Below, piece by piece: positions 8,340 to 15,734 of a stretch of DNA of 64,000 nt. How positions within the stretch are numbered: position 1 is the first letter of the stretch; each line of letters opens with the position of its first letter. The position numbers and the translations under genes were made by a program. A model generated the notes under the pieces. It was not told the DNA's origin, made no database searches, and saw nothing but the letters and a program-made list of their open reading frames with translations. The stretch is from Leptospira perdikensis (lineage in GTDB: Bacteria > Spirochaetota > Leptospiria > Leptospirales > Leptospiraceae), in NCBI RefSeq assembly GCF_004769575.1, contig NZ_RQGA01000013.1:62001-126000 (forward strand), given 5' to 3'.

Positions 8340-8398
8340 GGTGTTTTACCTCTGTTTCACAAAATACTGAAAAATACCTCGATACTGGGGAAATCCTC

Positions 8399-8566
8399 AT
8401 GCCAAATGCAACCAAATCCCTGATAGACGAACCCATCAACAAAAAACCAAGGTCAGTATTGTTAGGAAAGGATTTTTTCTCAAACCAGTACATTTTGATA
8501 AACTGAGTACAAACCCCGAAGAACGCGGATTAATGTAATACTTGTTAGAAAAAGGGCTTGCGGCAT
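8399..8566 (+). pseudogene. Possible decayed small gene between phosphatase and second GHKL gene
   Basis: An ATG at 8399 after GGGGAA opens MPNATKSLIDEPINKK...LLGKDF and runs to a TGA at 8504-8506. In the next frame, from a T6 run at about 8472-8477, the sequence continues as LKPVHFDKLSTNPEERGLM, then a TAA, then YLLEKGLAALK and a TAG. The two frames read like one small protein broken by a frameshift at the T-run and by a stop. It could also be chance in non-coding DNA. No family recognised. Confidence 0.22.
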
Positions 8567-8605
8567 TAAAATAGGTCACCTACATTTGTTAGTTGAACTA
8601 GGTCT

Positions 8606-9187
8606 ATGCGAAAGTACGGCAATTTTAAATCTGAAAATAATACCAACCAAGAACCCGATTCCAAAATTCAAATCCAATTAACACCTTTGGATTTAATGCG
8701 TCATTGGCGGCGAATCGGAATCATGTCCGACTTTATTGGCTATTTTTACGGTTTTTCCTTTTTACCCAATGTCCCCACTGATTCGATGGAAATGAAAAAT
8801 TCGAACATTGTTAGTTCCATCTCCACAGTCTTTAATGAATTATTAGAAAATGCTGCCAAATATTCTTATGATAAAAAGGCAGATATTGACATCTCTCTCA
8901 TTCACAGAGGCAAAACCATTGAAATGTTTGTTCAGAACCAAACGAACGAAAAAAACGTGACGGCTTACGAAGCTAGCCTAAAAGATATTTTCTCTGCAAA
9001 TGATTTAGAAAGTTTGTATCTGGAAAAATTAGAAACCAATGAAAATGATCCTAACCGTTCAGGAATTGGTCTGATCATGATTTTGAAAGACTATCCGGTT
9101 GAGATGGAAGTTAATTTTGAATCGAAAGGAGAAGAAACTACCATCACAAGCCACATCATTTATTTTACAGACGGGTTCCTTCAATGA
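8606..9187 (+). CDS. Second GHKL-type regulator, slr1658/DUF6272-like paralog
   Basis: 193 residues, clearly related to the 5666-6223 product. Shared landmarks are the LTPLDLMRHWRRIGIMSDFIG opening (compare QPIDMTTYWSRCGLTANFVAG in the paralog), the N box at 77-83 (NELLENA, Glu78/Asn82), the acidic LESLYLEKLETNE stretch, the lid SGIGL and the LKDYP signature. It probably binds ATP and acts on a STAS protein or another partner, but no STAS gene lies next to it. It follows the membrane phosphatase by 266 bases, so phosphatase and ATPase may form a second arm of the switch. It overlaps the 3' end of the convergent TetR gene by 23 bases. Confidence 0.78.
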   Translation: MRKYGNFKSENNTNQEPDSKIQIQLTPLDLMRHWRRIGIMSDFIGYFYGFSFLPNVPTDSMEMKNSNIVSSISTVFNELLENAAKYSYDKKADIDISLIHRGKTIEMFVQNQTNEKNVTAYEASLKDIFSANDLESLYLEKLETNENDPNRSGIGLIMILKDYPVEMEVNFESKGEETTITSHIIYFTDGFLQ

Positions 9188-9836
9188 TAATCTCTAAAAT
9201 TTGATTTACCTCTTTATGAAAAGTTTCCTCTTCCTCTTTGGATTTGATTTGTTTCCACTTTCGTTCGTTTAGTACGGCAAAACCGTGAACCCCACTCCAA
9301 AAACTCATCATGAGAGTGTCTGTAGGAACAGAATTTTTTAACTTCAAAGACTTTTGGCCAAACTCGACAATTTTATACATCCCCAAATAAGCGAACTTTC
9401 CACATTCCCTTAAATCGTCCGATAGAGGATCTCCAGAAACATAAATCTCACCACCAAACATGAGCTCTGTCCTTCTTGGATTTTTTAGGAGTAAAAAAAT
9501 ATACTCCTCACCTGCCTTTTTCACTTTTTCCACAGGATCTTCCGAGTAAGCCCAGGCTCTCTCCATACCTTCGGTCAATTCCCGAAATCCCTCCGTTACC
9601 AGAGCTTGGAGGAGGTCCATCTTTTTGGGAAAATGGCGGTAGGGTGCAGTATGACTCACACCTAAATCGTTGGCAATGTCTCGGAGGCTAAGGGCAGAAA
9701 CTCCTTTGGTCTCCAATACCTTTCGGGACTGCTCTAACACCTCTTCCCTCAAATTTCCATGATGATAAGTCGTGGATTTAGAAGGGGTCAAAGAATTTGG
9801 TTTCGTATGGGTCTGTTTTTTTTTGGCAGGTTTCAT
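9165..9836 (-). CDS. TetR-family regulator of the adjacent membrane operon
   Basis: The start at 9836 (MKPAKKKQTHTK) is preferred over an upstream TTG-type extension because the latter would run through the operator region. It gives 223 residues. After a basic, low-complexity N-terminus come YHHGNLREEVLEQSRKVL and the helix-turn-helix (LSLRDIANDLGVSHTAPYRHF). This YHHGNLR opening and PYRHF ending mark the TetR subgroup with a WHG-type C-terminal domain (TetR_C_33-like). The gene is divergent from a membrane-protein operon, and a GTATAC-centred inverted repeat lies in the gap between them. It probably autoregulates and represses that operon. Confidence 0.88.
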   Translation of the reverse strand: MKPAKKKQTHTKPNSLTPSKSTTYHHGNLREEVLEQSRKVLETKGVSALSLRDIANDLGVSHTAPYRHFPKKMDLLQALVTEGFRELTEGMERAWAYSEDPVEKVKKAGEEYIFLLLKNPRRTELMFGGEIYVSGDPLSDDLRECGKFAYLGMYKIVEFGQKSLKLKNSVPTDTLMMSFWSGVHGFAVLNERKWKQIKSKEEEETFHKEVNQILEIIIEGTRL

Positions 9837-9851
9837 ATCAAAAATGTTTAC

Positions 9852-9885
9852 AATGTATACTTTATATGTTGACAGAGTATACATT
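9852..9885. promoter_or_regulatory. Candidate TetR operator (inverted repeat)
   Basis: AATGTATAC at 9852-9860 and GTATACATT at 9877-9885 form a perfect 9-base inverted repeat with 16 bases between, in the gap between the divergent TetR and membrane genes. Each arm also contains the palindrome GTATAC. The right arm lies between the -35 and -10 of the rightward promoter, so binding would block RNA polymerase directly. Confidence 0.6.
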
Positions 9886-9897
9886 GATATTTACACT
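9869..9897 (+). promoter_or_regulatory. Sigma-70-type promoter of the membrane operon
   Basis: TTGACA (9869-9874), 17 bases, TACACT (9892-9897). The -35 is a consensus match and the spacing is ideal. Transcription would start near 9904, only a few bases before the ATG at 9907, so the message may be almost leaderless. Confidence 0.6.
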
Positions 9898-9906
9898 GTC
9901 TACATT

Positions 9907-10830
9907 ATGGAATTTGCCAACTACAGAAAACAACCACTTTTTTGGAATGGAATCGCTATGGCAGTACTCACAGTTGCCATCCTTCCTCTGCTAATCCTCG
10001 ACACAAGAACCCTTTTGGGAGTGAATGTCTGGATCAAACCCCTGAAATTTTCCCTATCCGTGGGTTTGTATTCCTTTACCACCGTTTGGGTCATCTATGC
10101 CTTTCTAAAAGATTGGAAATACAAAAATCAAATCCAAACGGTCTTAACAATTACTTCCCTAATCGAAATTATCCTCATCACCTTACAAGCGGCACGTGGA
10201 GAAGCAAGTCACTTCAATATCACAACCACTTGGAACCAAATTGTATTTTCAATTATGGGCACAAGTATTTCAATATTCTGGATCTTCCATCTTTGGATTG
10301 GATATAAAATCTTTCAAAAAAAGTCTATCCCGCTATCTGTAAAAGAAAGCCTTGTTTGGGGTCTTACGATTGCAGGCTTCGCAATGATCATTGGTTTTAT
10401 GATGACTTCCCCTAGACCAGAGCAACTAGAAGCAATGAAAGCGGGTATCTTGGAAACCAGTGGTTCCCACCAGTTCGGTAGTGGAGATCCAGGTAAGGGT
10501 TTATTATTTTTTGGTTGGAGTACAAAACTCGGAGATATGCGTGTTCCTCATTTTTTTGGAATGCACGTGATGCAAATTTTTGTATTTTTAGCTGCTTATT
10601 TAAGCAAAAAACTAGATTCTTTACAATCCCAAATTTTTGTTCGATTCACAGGGATTCTATTCCTACTAATGAATGTCACTATGGTCATCCAAACTCTAAA
10701 TGGAGAATCTATTTTTAGTTTTAGTCCCATATATATGGGCCTCTATTGTATTTCCGCGTTTCTCATTTTTCTTTGTCTCTTAAAAATCATTTCACAACCA
10801 AAAGAATATCAAAACCAGGTGGTCATATGA
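9907..10830 (+). CDS. Multi-pass membrane protein of unknown function
   Basis: The frame is open from 9772, but the ATG at 9907 (MEFANYRKQPLF) is chosen because the promoter and operator lie upstream of it. This gives 307 residues with about eight hydrophobic segments (for example IAMAVLTVAILPLLIL, TSISIFWIFHLWIGY, GLTIAGFAMIIGFMM, VFLAAYLSKK). A conserved-looking polar stretch in the middle (MTSPRPEQ...GSHQFGSGDPGKGL) and MRVPHFFGMHVMQ include histidines inside or near membrane segments, which could bind haem or metal; this is speculation. It is translationally coupled (ATGA) to an ABA4-like protein and controlled by the divergent TetR. No family I can name. Confidence 0.8.
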   Translation: MEFANYRKQPLFWNGIAMAVLTVAILPLLILDTRTLLGVNVWIKPLKFSLSVGLYSFTTVWVIYAFLKDWKYKNQIQTVLTITSLIEIILITLQAARGEASHFNITTTWNQIVFSIMGTSISIFWIFHLWIGYKIFQKKSIPLSVKESLVWGLTIAGFAMIIGFMMTSPRPEQLEAMKAGILETSGSHQFGSGDPGKGLLFFGWSTKLGDMRVPHFFGMHVMQIFVFLAAYLSKKLDSLQSQIFVRFTGILFLLMNVTMVIQTLNGESIFSFSPIYMGLYCISAFLIFLCLLKIISQPKEYQNQVVI

Positions 10831-11264
10831 ATCCTTCCTTAATCTTTAAAATTGCAAACGGTATCACACTCCTTTCTTGGTTGGTTTTAATTCTATCACC
10901 AAATCAAATGAAGGTGATTCGACCTTTAAGAGTATATATCTCTGGACTATTACTTAGTGGAGTGTATGTATTTTCCATCATCATCGGAAATGGACAGGCT
11001 GAGGGTAATTTTTCCAGTTTGGAATCAGTAAGATCTCTCTTTGCCAATGATCACTTTTTACTCGCAGGATGGATCCATTATCTTGCTTTTGATTTATTTC
11101 TCGGAACTTGGGAAGTGGAAGACGGAATCAAAGAAGGAATCAATCGTTTCCTTCTTATTCCTATTTTGGCACTTACATTTTACTTTGGACCGGCGGGATG
11201 GTTATTGTATTTAGTTCTACGATTGATTACGAAAAAAATAACAAAAAAGGTAAAAACTTCCTAA
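10827..11264 (+). CDS. ABA4-like (DUF4281) membrane protein
   Basis: The ATG at 10827 overlaps the TGA of the preceding gene (ATGA), which sets the start; the product is 145 residues. There are four hydrophobic segments and the diagnostic FANDHFLLAGWIHYLAFDLF block followed by LGTWE, matching the ABA4-like family (DUF4281). In plants ABA4 is needed for neoxanthin formation, and bacterial members often sit near carotenoid or membrane genes. Here its partner is an unrecognised membrane protein. It probably sits in the inner membrane; the substrate is unknown. The last four bases overlap the 3' end of the convergent ankyrin gene. Confidence 0.8.
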   Translation: MNPSLIFKIANGITLLSWLVLILSPNQMKVIRPLRVYISGLLLSGVYVFSIIIGNGQAEGNFSSLESVRSLFANDHFLLAGWIHYLAFDLFLGTWEVEDGIKEGINRFLLIPILALTFYFGPAGWLLYLVLRLITKKITKKVKTS

Positions 11265-12901
11265 CCACCATATACGTCTAGGAGAGAAAGGACTCGTTGG
11301 CATCTGTTCTTTTTCTCCTCATCACCTTCCAATTCAGCAATCTCCAAATTTTCGAAAGCAAGATCCCTACCTGTTTTTTCATCTAACGTTTTGGCATTGG
11401 ATTTGGCACCAGATTCTAATAATAGAGCAAGGACAGCGGAATTTCCAAATTTACAAGTTTCATGTAAAGCCGTACTACCAGTGTTATCTGATATATGAAT
11501 ATCAATTCCGGCTTGGATTAACCTCTTGGCCATACTGGGTTCCCCAAAAACAGAACACCAATGTAAAGGAGTCATTCCATTCACGGACTGGAAGTTGACT
11601 TTGGCACCTCGCCGAATGAGTTCGTCCATAAGAGTAGTTTTTTCTTGTAATCGCAGTGTACTATCTTGGCACAACTTAAAGATTGCCGATTCTCCATTCG
11701 CATCTAGTTGGTTGGGATCGGCTCCTCGTTCAAGAAGACGCATACAAGATTTGTATCTCGCACGAACAAAACATTCTTGTAGAAGGGAAAAACCCAATGG
11801 ATTACGAATAGGATCTTGAATTACGTAATCAAGAGAACCTACAGCACGAACAAAGGAATCCAAAAGATAAACATCATCAGAATCCAACCAGTCGAGGGTT
11901 TTGTCTTCGTTTTTAGATTCCAAACTAGAACCCAAATGTTGTTGATATCCCTCAGGAAATTTATGTTTTAACAGTGGGATAAACAACGGTTCGGTTTCCG
12001 TATGGCAAACTACATCATGGATCAATTGCCAATGTTTTTGATTGGGAACTACTTGGTTAGATAGAAGGAAAATTAAAGTTTCATTTAATTTTTTTTGGCT
12101 CAGTTGGAAAACAATCTGTAAATTCTCTTCTTTAAAATGAACTTCTGAAATCGTGGATGGATTTTCTGGCCAGTGGTACATAACGAGAGTTAGTAATTCA
12201 TCTTTCGCCTGTTGGTTGAGAAGGGAAAAATTTTCCTGTAGGGCTAAAATATTTCCAGACAATGCAAAAATCTTAGATGCAAGTTCACTAGAAACAAAAT
12301 CAGGGAGTTTTTTATCCGAATCTCCATGTTCATCAAATTGAATTTTGTAGATATGTGTCGCAGTAAAACTTCCATGTAATAAACTGTTCCACTCATCCGC
12401 AATGGCTAAATACAATTTCCCTGAAACAAAATGATCATCTAAGGAATCCACGGTGATTGATAATCTTACTGAGGAAACATTTACATTTTGGTTAATGATA
12501 ATTTTTACAGTTTTGGATGGGGATTCTGGTGTAATGTCAAAAAGTAAATTTTTTAATCGTATGATCTCAGGCAAACCCGATATGGAGATCCGGATATCGT
12601 GTTCGTTCCCATCTTCATCTTTTAAAAAAACAAGTTCTTCATTAGACCATTCAGATATAAAATCAGTAGAGTATCTTCCAAAAATCTGACCTTGAAGTTT
12701 GTGTTCAGGAATTGAATCACCGAAATGAACATCAAATAACACCAATGAGTCGGATGTTCCGGATTCAAATTCTATACGATAATCAAAGTGGTTCCAGGAA
12801 GAACACTTTTTGCAGCGATACTTCCCTTTTTTCCCTTCCAATTTGAAAGTTGAAATAGAGTGGCCACTAAGACAATTAGAACAGGATAAGATCGTTTTCA
12901 T
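11261..12901 (-). CDS. Zinc-ribbon protein with C-terminal ankyrin repeats
   Basis: 546 residues. The N-terminus has two CxxC knuckles (CSNC at about 7-10 and CKKC at about 31-34), a zinc ribbon. The middle (about 50-350) is unrecognised, with beta-rich and then helical character. The C-terminal 200 residues hold ankyrin repeats, seen as LLQECFVRARYKSCMRLLERGADPN, GMTPLHWCSVFGEPSMAKRLIQAG and GSTALHETCKFGNSAVLALLLESGAKSN. No signal peptide, so it should be cytoplasmic and probably a protein-protein adaptor. It is divergent, with a 35-base gap, from the gene at 12937. The combination of a zinc ribbon and ankyrin repeats around an unknown core is unusual. Confidence 0.85.
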   Translation of the reverse strand: MKTILSCSNCLSGHSISTFKLEGKKGKYRCKKCSSWNHFDYRIEFESGTSDSLVLFDVHFGDSIPEHKLQGQIFGRYSTDFISEWSNEELVFLKDEDGNEHDIRISISGLPEIIRLKNLLFDITPESPSKTVKIIINQNVNVSSVRLSITVDSLDDHFVSGKLYLAIADEWNSLLHGSFTATHIYKIQFDEHGDSDKKLPDFVSSELASKIFALSGNILALQENFSLLNQQAKDELLTLVMYHWPENPSTISEVHFKEENLQIVFQLSQKKLNETLIFLLSNQVVPNQKHWQLIHDVVCHTETEPLFIPLLKHKFPEGYQQHLGSSLESKNEDKTLDWLDSDDVYLLDSFVRAVGSLDYVIQDPIRNPLGFSLLQECFVRARYKSCMRLLERGADPNQLDANGESAIFKLCQDSTLRLQEKTTLMDELIRRGAKVNFQSVNGMTPLHWCSVFGEPSMAKRLIQAGIDIHISDNTGSTALHETCKFGNSAVLALLLESGAKSNAKTLDEKTGRDLAFENLEIAELEGDEEKKNRCQRVLSLLDVYGG

Positions 12902-12936
12902 ATTTCGCTTGTTCCGATTAATAAAACAGGAGAGTT

Positions 12937-13815
12937 ATGACGGATCAATCGAAAATTAAAATCTTATCAGCATTCAGGCAGGAATTCATGGGACAAAACC
13001 AATATTTGGTCATCGGAGGATCGGGAGAAGCGGGTCAAAGTGCAATCCTTTGCCTAAAGGATAAAGATCCATCTGCCTATATCATAACATCAACTACAAC
13101 AAACGAACCTGTGTCGAATGCGGATCTTACATTTTTTGACAAAAAAGCAGAACCTGGACTTTCGGACAAAATTGTCGCAGATCTGAAAGCCCACAACATT
13201 CTACCAAGTTTTAAAGCCATCATCTACACACCTGCCCTCGGAGAAGTAGGGTTTCCGATAGCGGAGAGCAGTCCCAAACAAATTAAAGACACACTGGGAA
13301 TTTGTTTGGATCCTATCCTGGAATTGGAGTTGGCTTTAAAACCTGAACTTATGGTCGCCTACTCTGCGTTTTACTGGCTTAGTCATACCTTGTCTTTTTA
13401 CGGCTCCATGGGAATTGCTAAATACAAAGCGGACCTTTGGGCATTGGGAAATCCAAAAAACAGAAAAATTGTTAGAGCAGGAACTTTTTTCTCTAAAAGT
13501 GTCAGAGGAATCTCAATTGTTCTCCAAAGAACAATGAAAAAAACAAACAACCCTGACCTCCTAACATTAAAAAGTCGATTTGAAAACTCCGATCAAAAGT
13601 TTATGGATTTTTTTCTTTCCTATGCATGGGAACATGAAAAAGAGGCGTTTCAATCTAGGTTCAATACTCCATACCGCCCCACAGAGAGAAAAGACCTAAG
13701 TCGGGGTTTGTCTTTGGCCTTAGGATCAAATGCACCGATAGTCACAGTTCTTGGAGATTGGTCCTGGGAAGAAACAGAACTGCCCAAAGTTCCTAATTGG
13801 TTTAGTCAATTCTAG
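12937..13815 (+). CDS. Rossmann-fold NAD(P)-binding protein, SDR-like
   Basis: 292 residues. After a short lead, YLVIGGSGEAGQSAI gives a glycine-rich dinucleotide-binding loop (GGSGEAG) in the SDR style. SAFYWLSHTLSFYGSMGIAKYKADLWALG places Tyr and Lys (YxxxK-like, AKYKAD) near where a short-chain dehydrogenase would have them. The second half lacks clear SDR motifs. It is probably an oxidoreductase or a catalytically altered relative acting in the cytoplasm. It starts a same-strand run with a zinc alcohol dehydrogenase 55 bases further on, so the two may act on one substrate. Substrate unknown. Confidence 0.6.
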   Translation: MTDQSKIKILSAFRQEFMGQNQYLVIGGSGEAGQSAILCLKDKDPSAYIITSTTTNEPVSNADLTFFDKKAEPGLSDKIVADLKAHNILPSFKAIIYTPALGEVGFPIAESSPKQIKDTLGICLDPILELELALKPELMVAYSAFYWLSHTLSFYGSMGIAKYKADLWALGNPKNRKIVRAGTFFSKSVRGISIVLQRTMKKTNNPDLLTLKSRFENSDQKFMDFFLSYAWEHEKEAFQSRFNTPYRPTERKDLSRGLSLALGSNAPIVTVLGDWSWEETELPKVPNWFSQF

Positions 13816-13869
13816 TTGTTTTATTTTTCGAAATAACAAAAAATAGACCAATTGGTATACGGAGGCTGT

Positions 13870-14892
13870 ATGCGTCGACTCATGTTTCGAAAAAAAGGAA
13901 TTTTAGAATGGGAAGAGTTAAATCCACTTACCATCACTGCAGAAAACCAAGTAATCATAGAACCGGTCTCCATTGCACGTTGTGATTTAGATTTACCCAT
14001 CCTTCGTGGAGAAACTCTGTTTCGCGCCCCCTTTCCCGTAGGACACGAGTTTGTTGGTAAAATCAAATTGGTCTCAGAAGATTTGGTTGGTTTGTATTCG
14101 CCAGGAATGACAGTGGCCGTTCCCTTTCAAATCTCCTGTGGATCTTGTCCTTCTTGTTTAAGTCACCATACTAATTCTTGCGAATCAGTTCCCTATACAT
14201 CGGCTTTTGGAATGCCACCCGGTGCACAAAGTTTCGGTGGTGCCATTGCTGATGAAATCAAAATACCATTCGCTAAACAAATGCTATTCGAAGTAGATCA
14301 GAAAATAGATCCGGTAGGAATTGCAAGTCTTAGTGATAACATTGCCGAAGTTTGGAAATTGGCAGGAAGGTTTTTAAACCAAAAAAAAGATCCAAAGGTT
14401 CTTGTTGTGGGTGGTCTTGCCGGAAGTATTGGGCTTTATACTGCCCTATTTCTCCACCAAACAAAAAAAGCAGAAGTATTGTATGCGGATACTGATAAAA
14501 CGAGAATCCAATTGGCAGAATCTTTGGGAATCCCAGTGGAACACTTTACTACCTTTACTAAACCAACAAATAAATATGATTTGGTTTGTGATGCTTCCGC
14601 AAACAAAGCGGGATGGGATTTTGCGGTTCGTTCCCTTGGTAAAAATGCTATTTTTAGTTCTGCCTCGATCTTTTGGACCAACCAATGGGAAATACCCTAT
14701 TTAGAAATGTACAACCAAGGTGTCGAAATCCATCTGGGTCGAGTGGAATCCAAAGATTCAATGGAAGCACTTTACCCCTACATTCTCTCAGGAACCTTCA
14801 CACCAGAAAAAATTGTCACAAGAACCGCTAACTTCAATGATGCGAAGGAAGCATGGCTCGAAGAATCCATCAAGTTAGTGATTACAAAATGA
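13870..14892 (+). CDS. Zinc-dependent alcohol dehydrogenase (MDR family)
   Basis: The start at 13870 has GGAGG five bases upstream; the frame also opens at 13852. The product is 340 residues. The structural-zinc site is complete (CGSCPSCLSHHTNSC: four cysteines, spacing 2-2-7). Catalytic-zinc ligands are visible as Cys in ARCDLDLP and His-Glu in VGHEFVG. The NAD-binding loop is GGLAGSIG. It is a medium-chain zinc alcohol dehydrogenase, cytoplasmic, substrate unknown. The gene overlaps the next start (ATGA at 14889), so it is translationally coupled to a DUF4846 protein, and follows the Rossmann protein. Its ordinary length suggests a working enzyme. Confidence 0.88.
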   Translation: MRRLMFRKKGILEWEELNPLTITAENQVIIEPVSIARCDLDLPILRGETLFRAPFPVGHEFVGKIKLVSEDLVGLYSPGMTVAVPFQISCGSCPSCLSHHTNSCESVPYTSAFGMPPGAQSFGGAIADEIKIPFAKQMLFEVDQKIDPVGIASLSDNIAEVWKLAGRFLNQKKDPKVLVVGGLAGSIGLYTALFLHQTKKAEVLYADTDKTRIQLAESLGIPVEHFTTFTKPTNKYDLVCDASANKAGWDFAVRSLGKNAIFSSASIFWTNQWEIPYLEMYNQGVEIHLGRVESKDSMEALYPYILSGTFTPEKIVTRTANFNDAKEAWLEESIKLVITK

Positions 14893-15734
14893 AATCAAGA
14901 AATTCCCAATTAAAAACTTTCCCCGGTTCACCGAACCGGTTCTATCATTTTTCGATTGGGTTACTTCTTATCGTTTTAACCTTTTTTTTACAAAATCTAT
15001 ATGCAGATTCTATTATAGAGCGTTTTCCACCACCAGATGGATTCCAGAGAGTTTCATTTCCCAATGATAGTTTTGCAACATACTTACAAAATTTTCCATT
15101 AAAACCACAAGGAAGTTCTGTTTTACTCTATGATGGTAGAACAAAAACAAACCAAGTGTATGCCGCTGTTTTGGACTTTCCCCTCCTTCGAGAGGATCTC
15201 ATCCAATGTGCCGATGCCGTAATGAAACTAAGAGCCGAGTATTTTTATTCTTTAAAAGAATATGATAAAATCCAATTTAAGATTAGTAACGGAATGGACG
15301 TTGGATTTTCTCGTTTCGCTAAGGGAGAGAGAGTCCAAGTTAAGGGAAACAAAACCAATTGGAAAACTGGCAAATTCAAAAAAGGAACAGGCCGTGATGT
15401 ATTCGATGAGTATTTGCGATTTATTTACAGTTATGCGGGAACCATTTCCTTAAAATCAGAACTTAAGAAAAAACAAATTAATGAATTAAAACCAGGGGAC
15501 GTTTGGATTGAAGCAGGTTCCCCAGGACATGTGGTTCTGATTGTAGACCAAGTAACAGGAAAAGATGGACAAACTTTATTTCTTCTGGCACAAAGTTATA
15601 TGCCTTCCCAAGAAATGCACATTCTGAAATCGGAAAACAAATATTCCCCTTGGTTTGCAATTCCTAAAAACCAAACCTTTCAAACTCCAGAATGGGAATT
15701 TCCGGCAAAAGAAATTTATGGATTTGTAAAATGA
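14889..15734 (+). CDS. DUF4846 protein with N-terminal membrane segment
   Basis: The ATG at 14889 overlaps the previous stop, giving 281 residues. A hydrophobic stretch (FSIGLLLIVLTFFL) ends at LYADSIIERF, so it is exported or membrane-tethered. The body matches DUF4846: ERFPPPDGFQR, FPLLREDLIQCADAVMKLRAEY, GMDVGFSRFAKG, and the C-terminal PGDVWIEAGSPGHVVLIVD and LLAQSYMPSQEMHIL. The GH-V and SPGHVV region resembles NlpC/P60-like His motifs, but a catalytic role is not established. It is flanked by coupled genes on both sides (ATGA overlaps at 14889 and 15731), so it belongs to one operon with the dehydrogenase and the next exported protein. Confidence 0.8.
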   Translation: MKSRNSQLKTFPGSPNRFYHFSIGLLLIVLTFFLQNLYADSIIERFPPPDGFQRVSFPNDSFATYLQNFPLKPQGSSVLLYDGRTKTNQVYAAVLDFPLLREDLIQCADAVMKLRAEYFYSLKEYDKIQFKISNGMDVGFSRFAKGERVQVKGNKTNWKTGKFKKGTGRDVFDEYLRFIYSYAGTISLKSELKKKQINELKPGDVWIEAGSPGHVVLIVDQVTGKDGQTLFLLAQSYMPSQEMHILKSENKYSPWFAIPKNQTFQTPEWEFPAKEIYGFVK

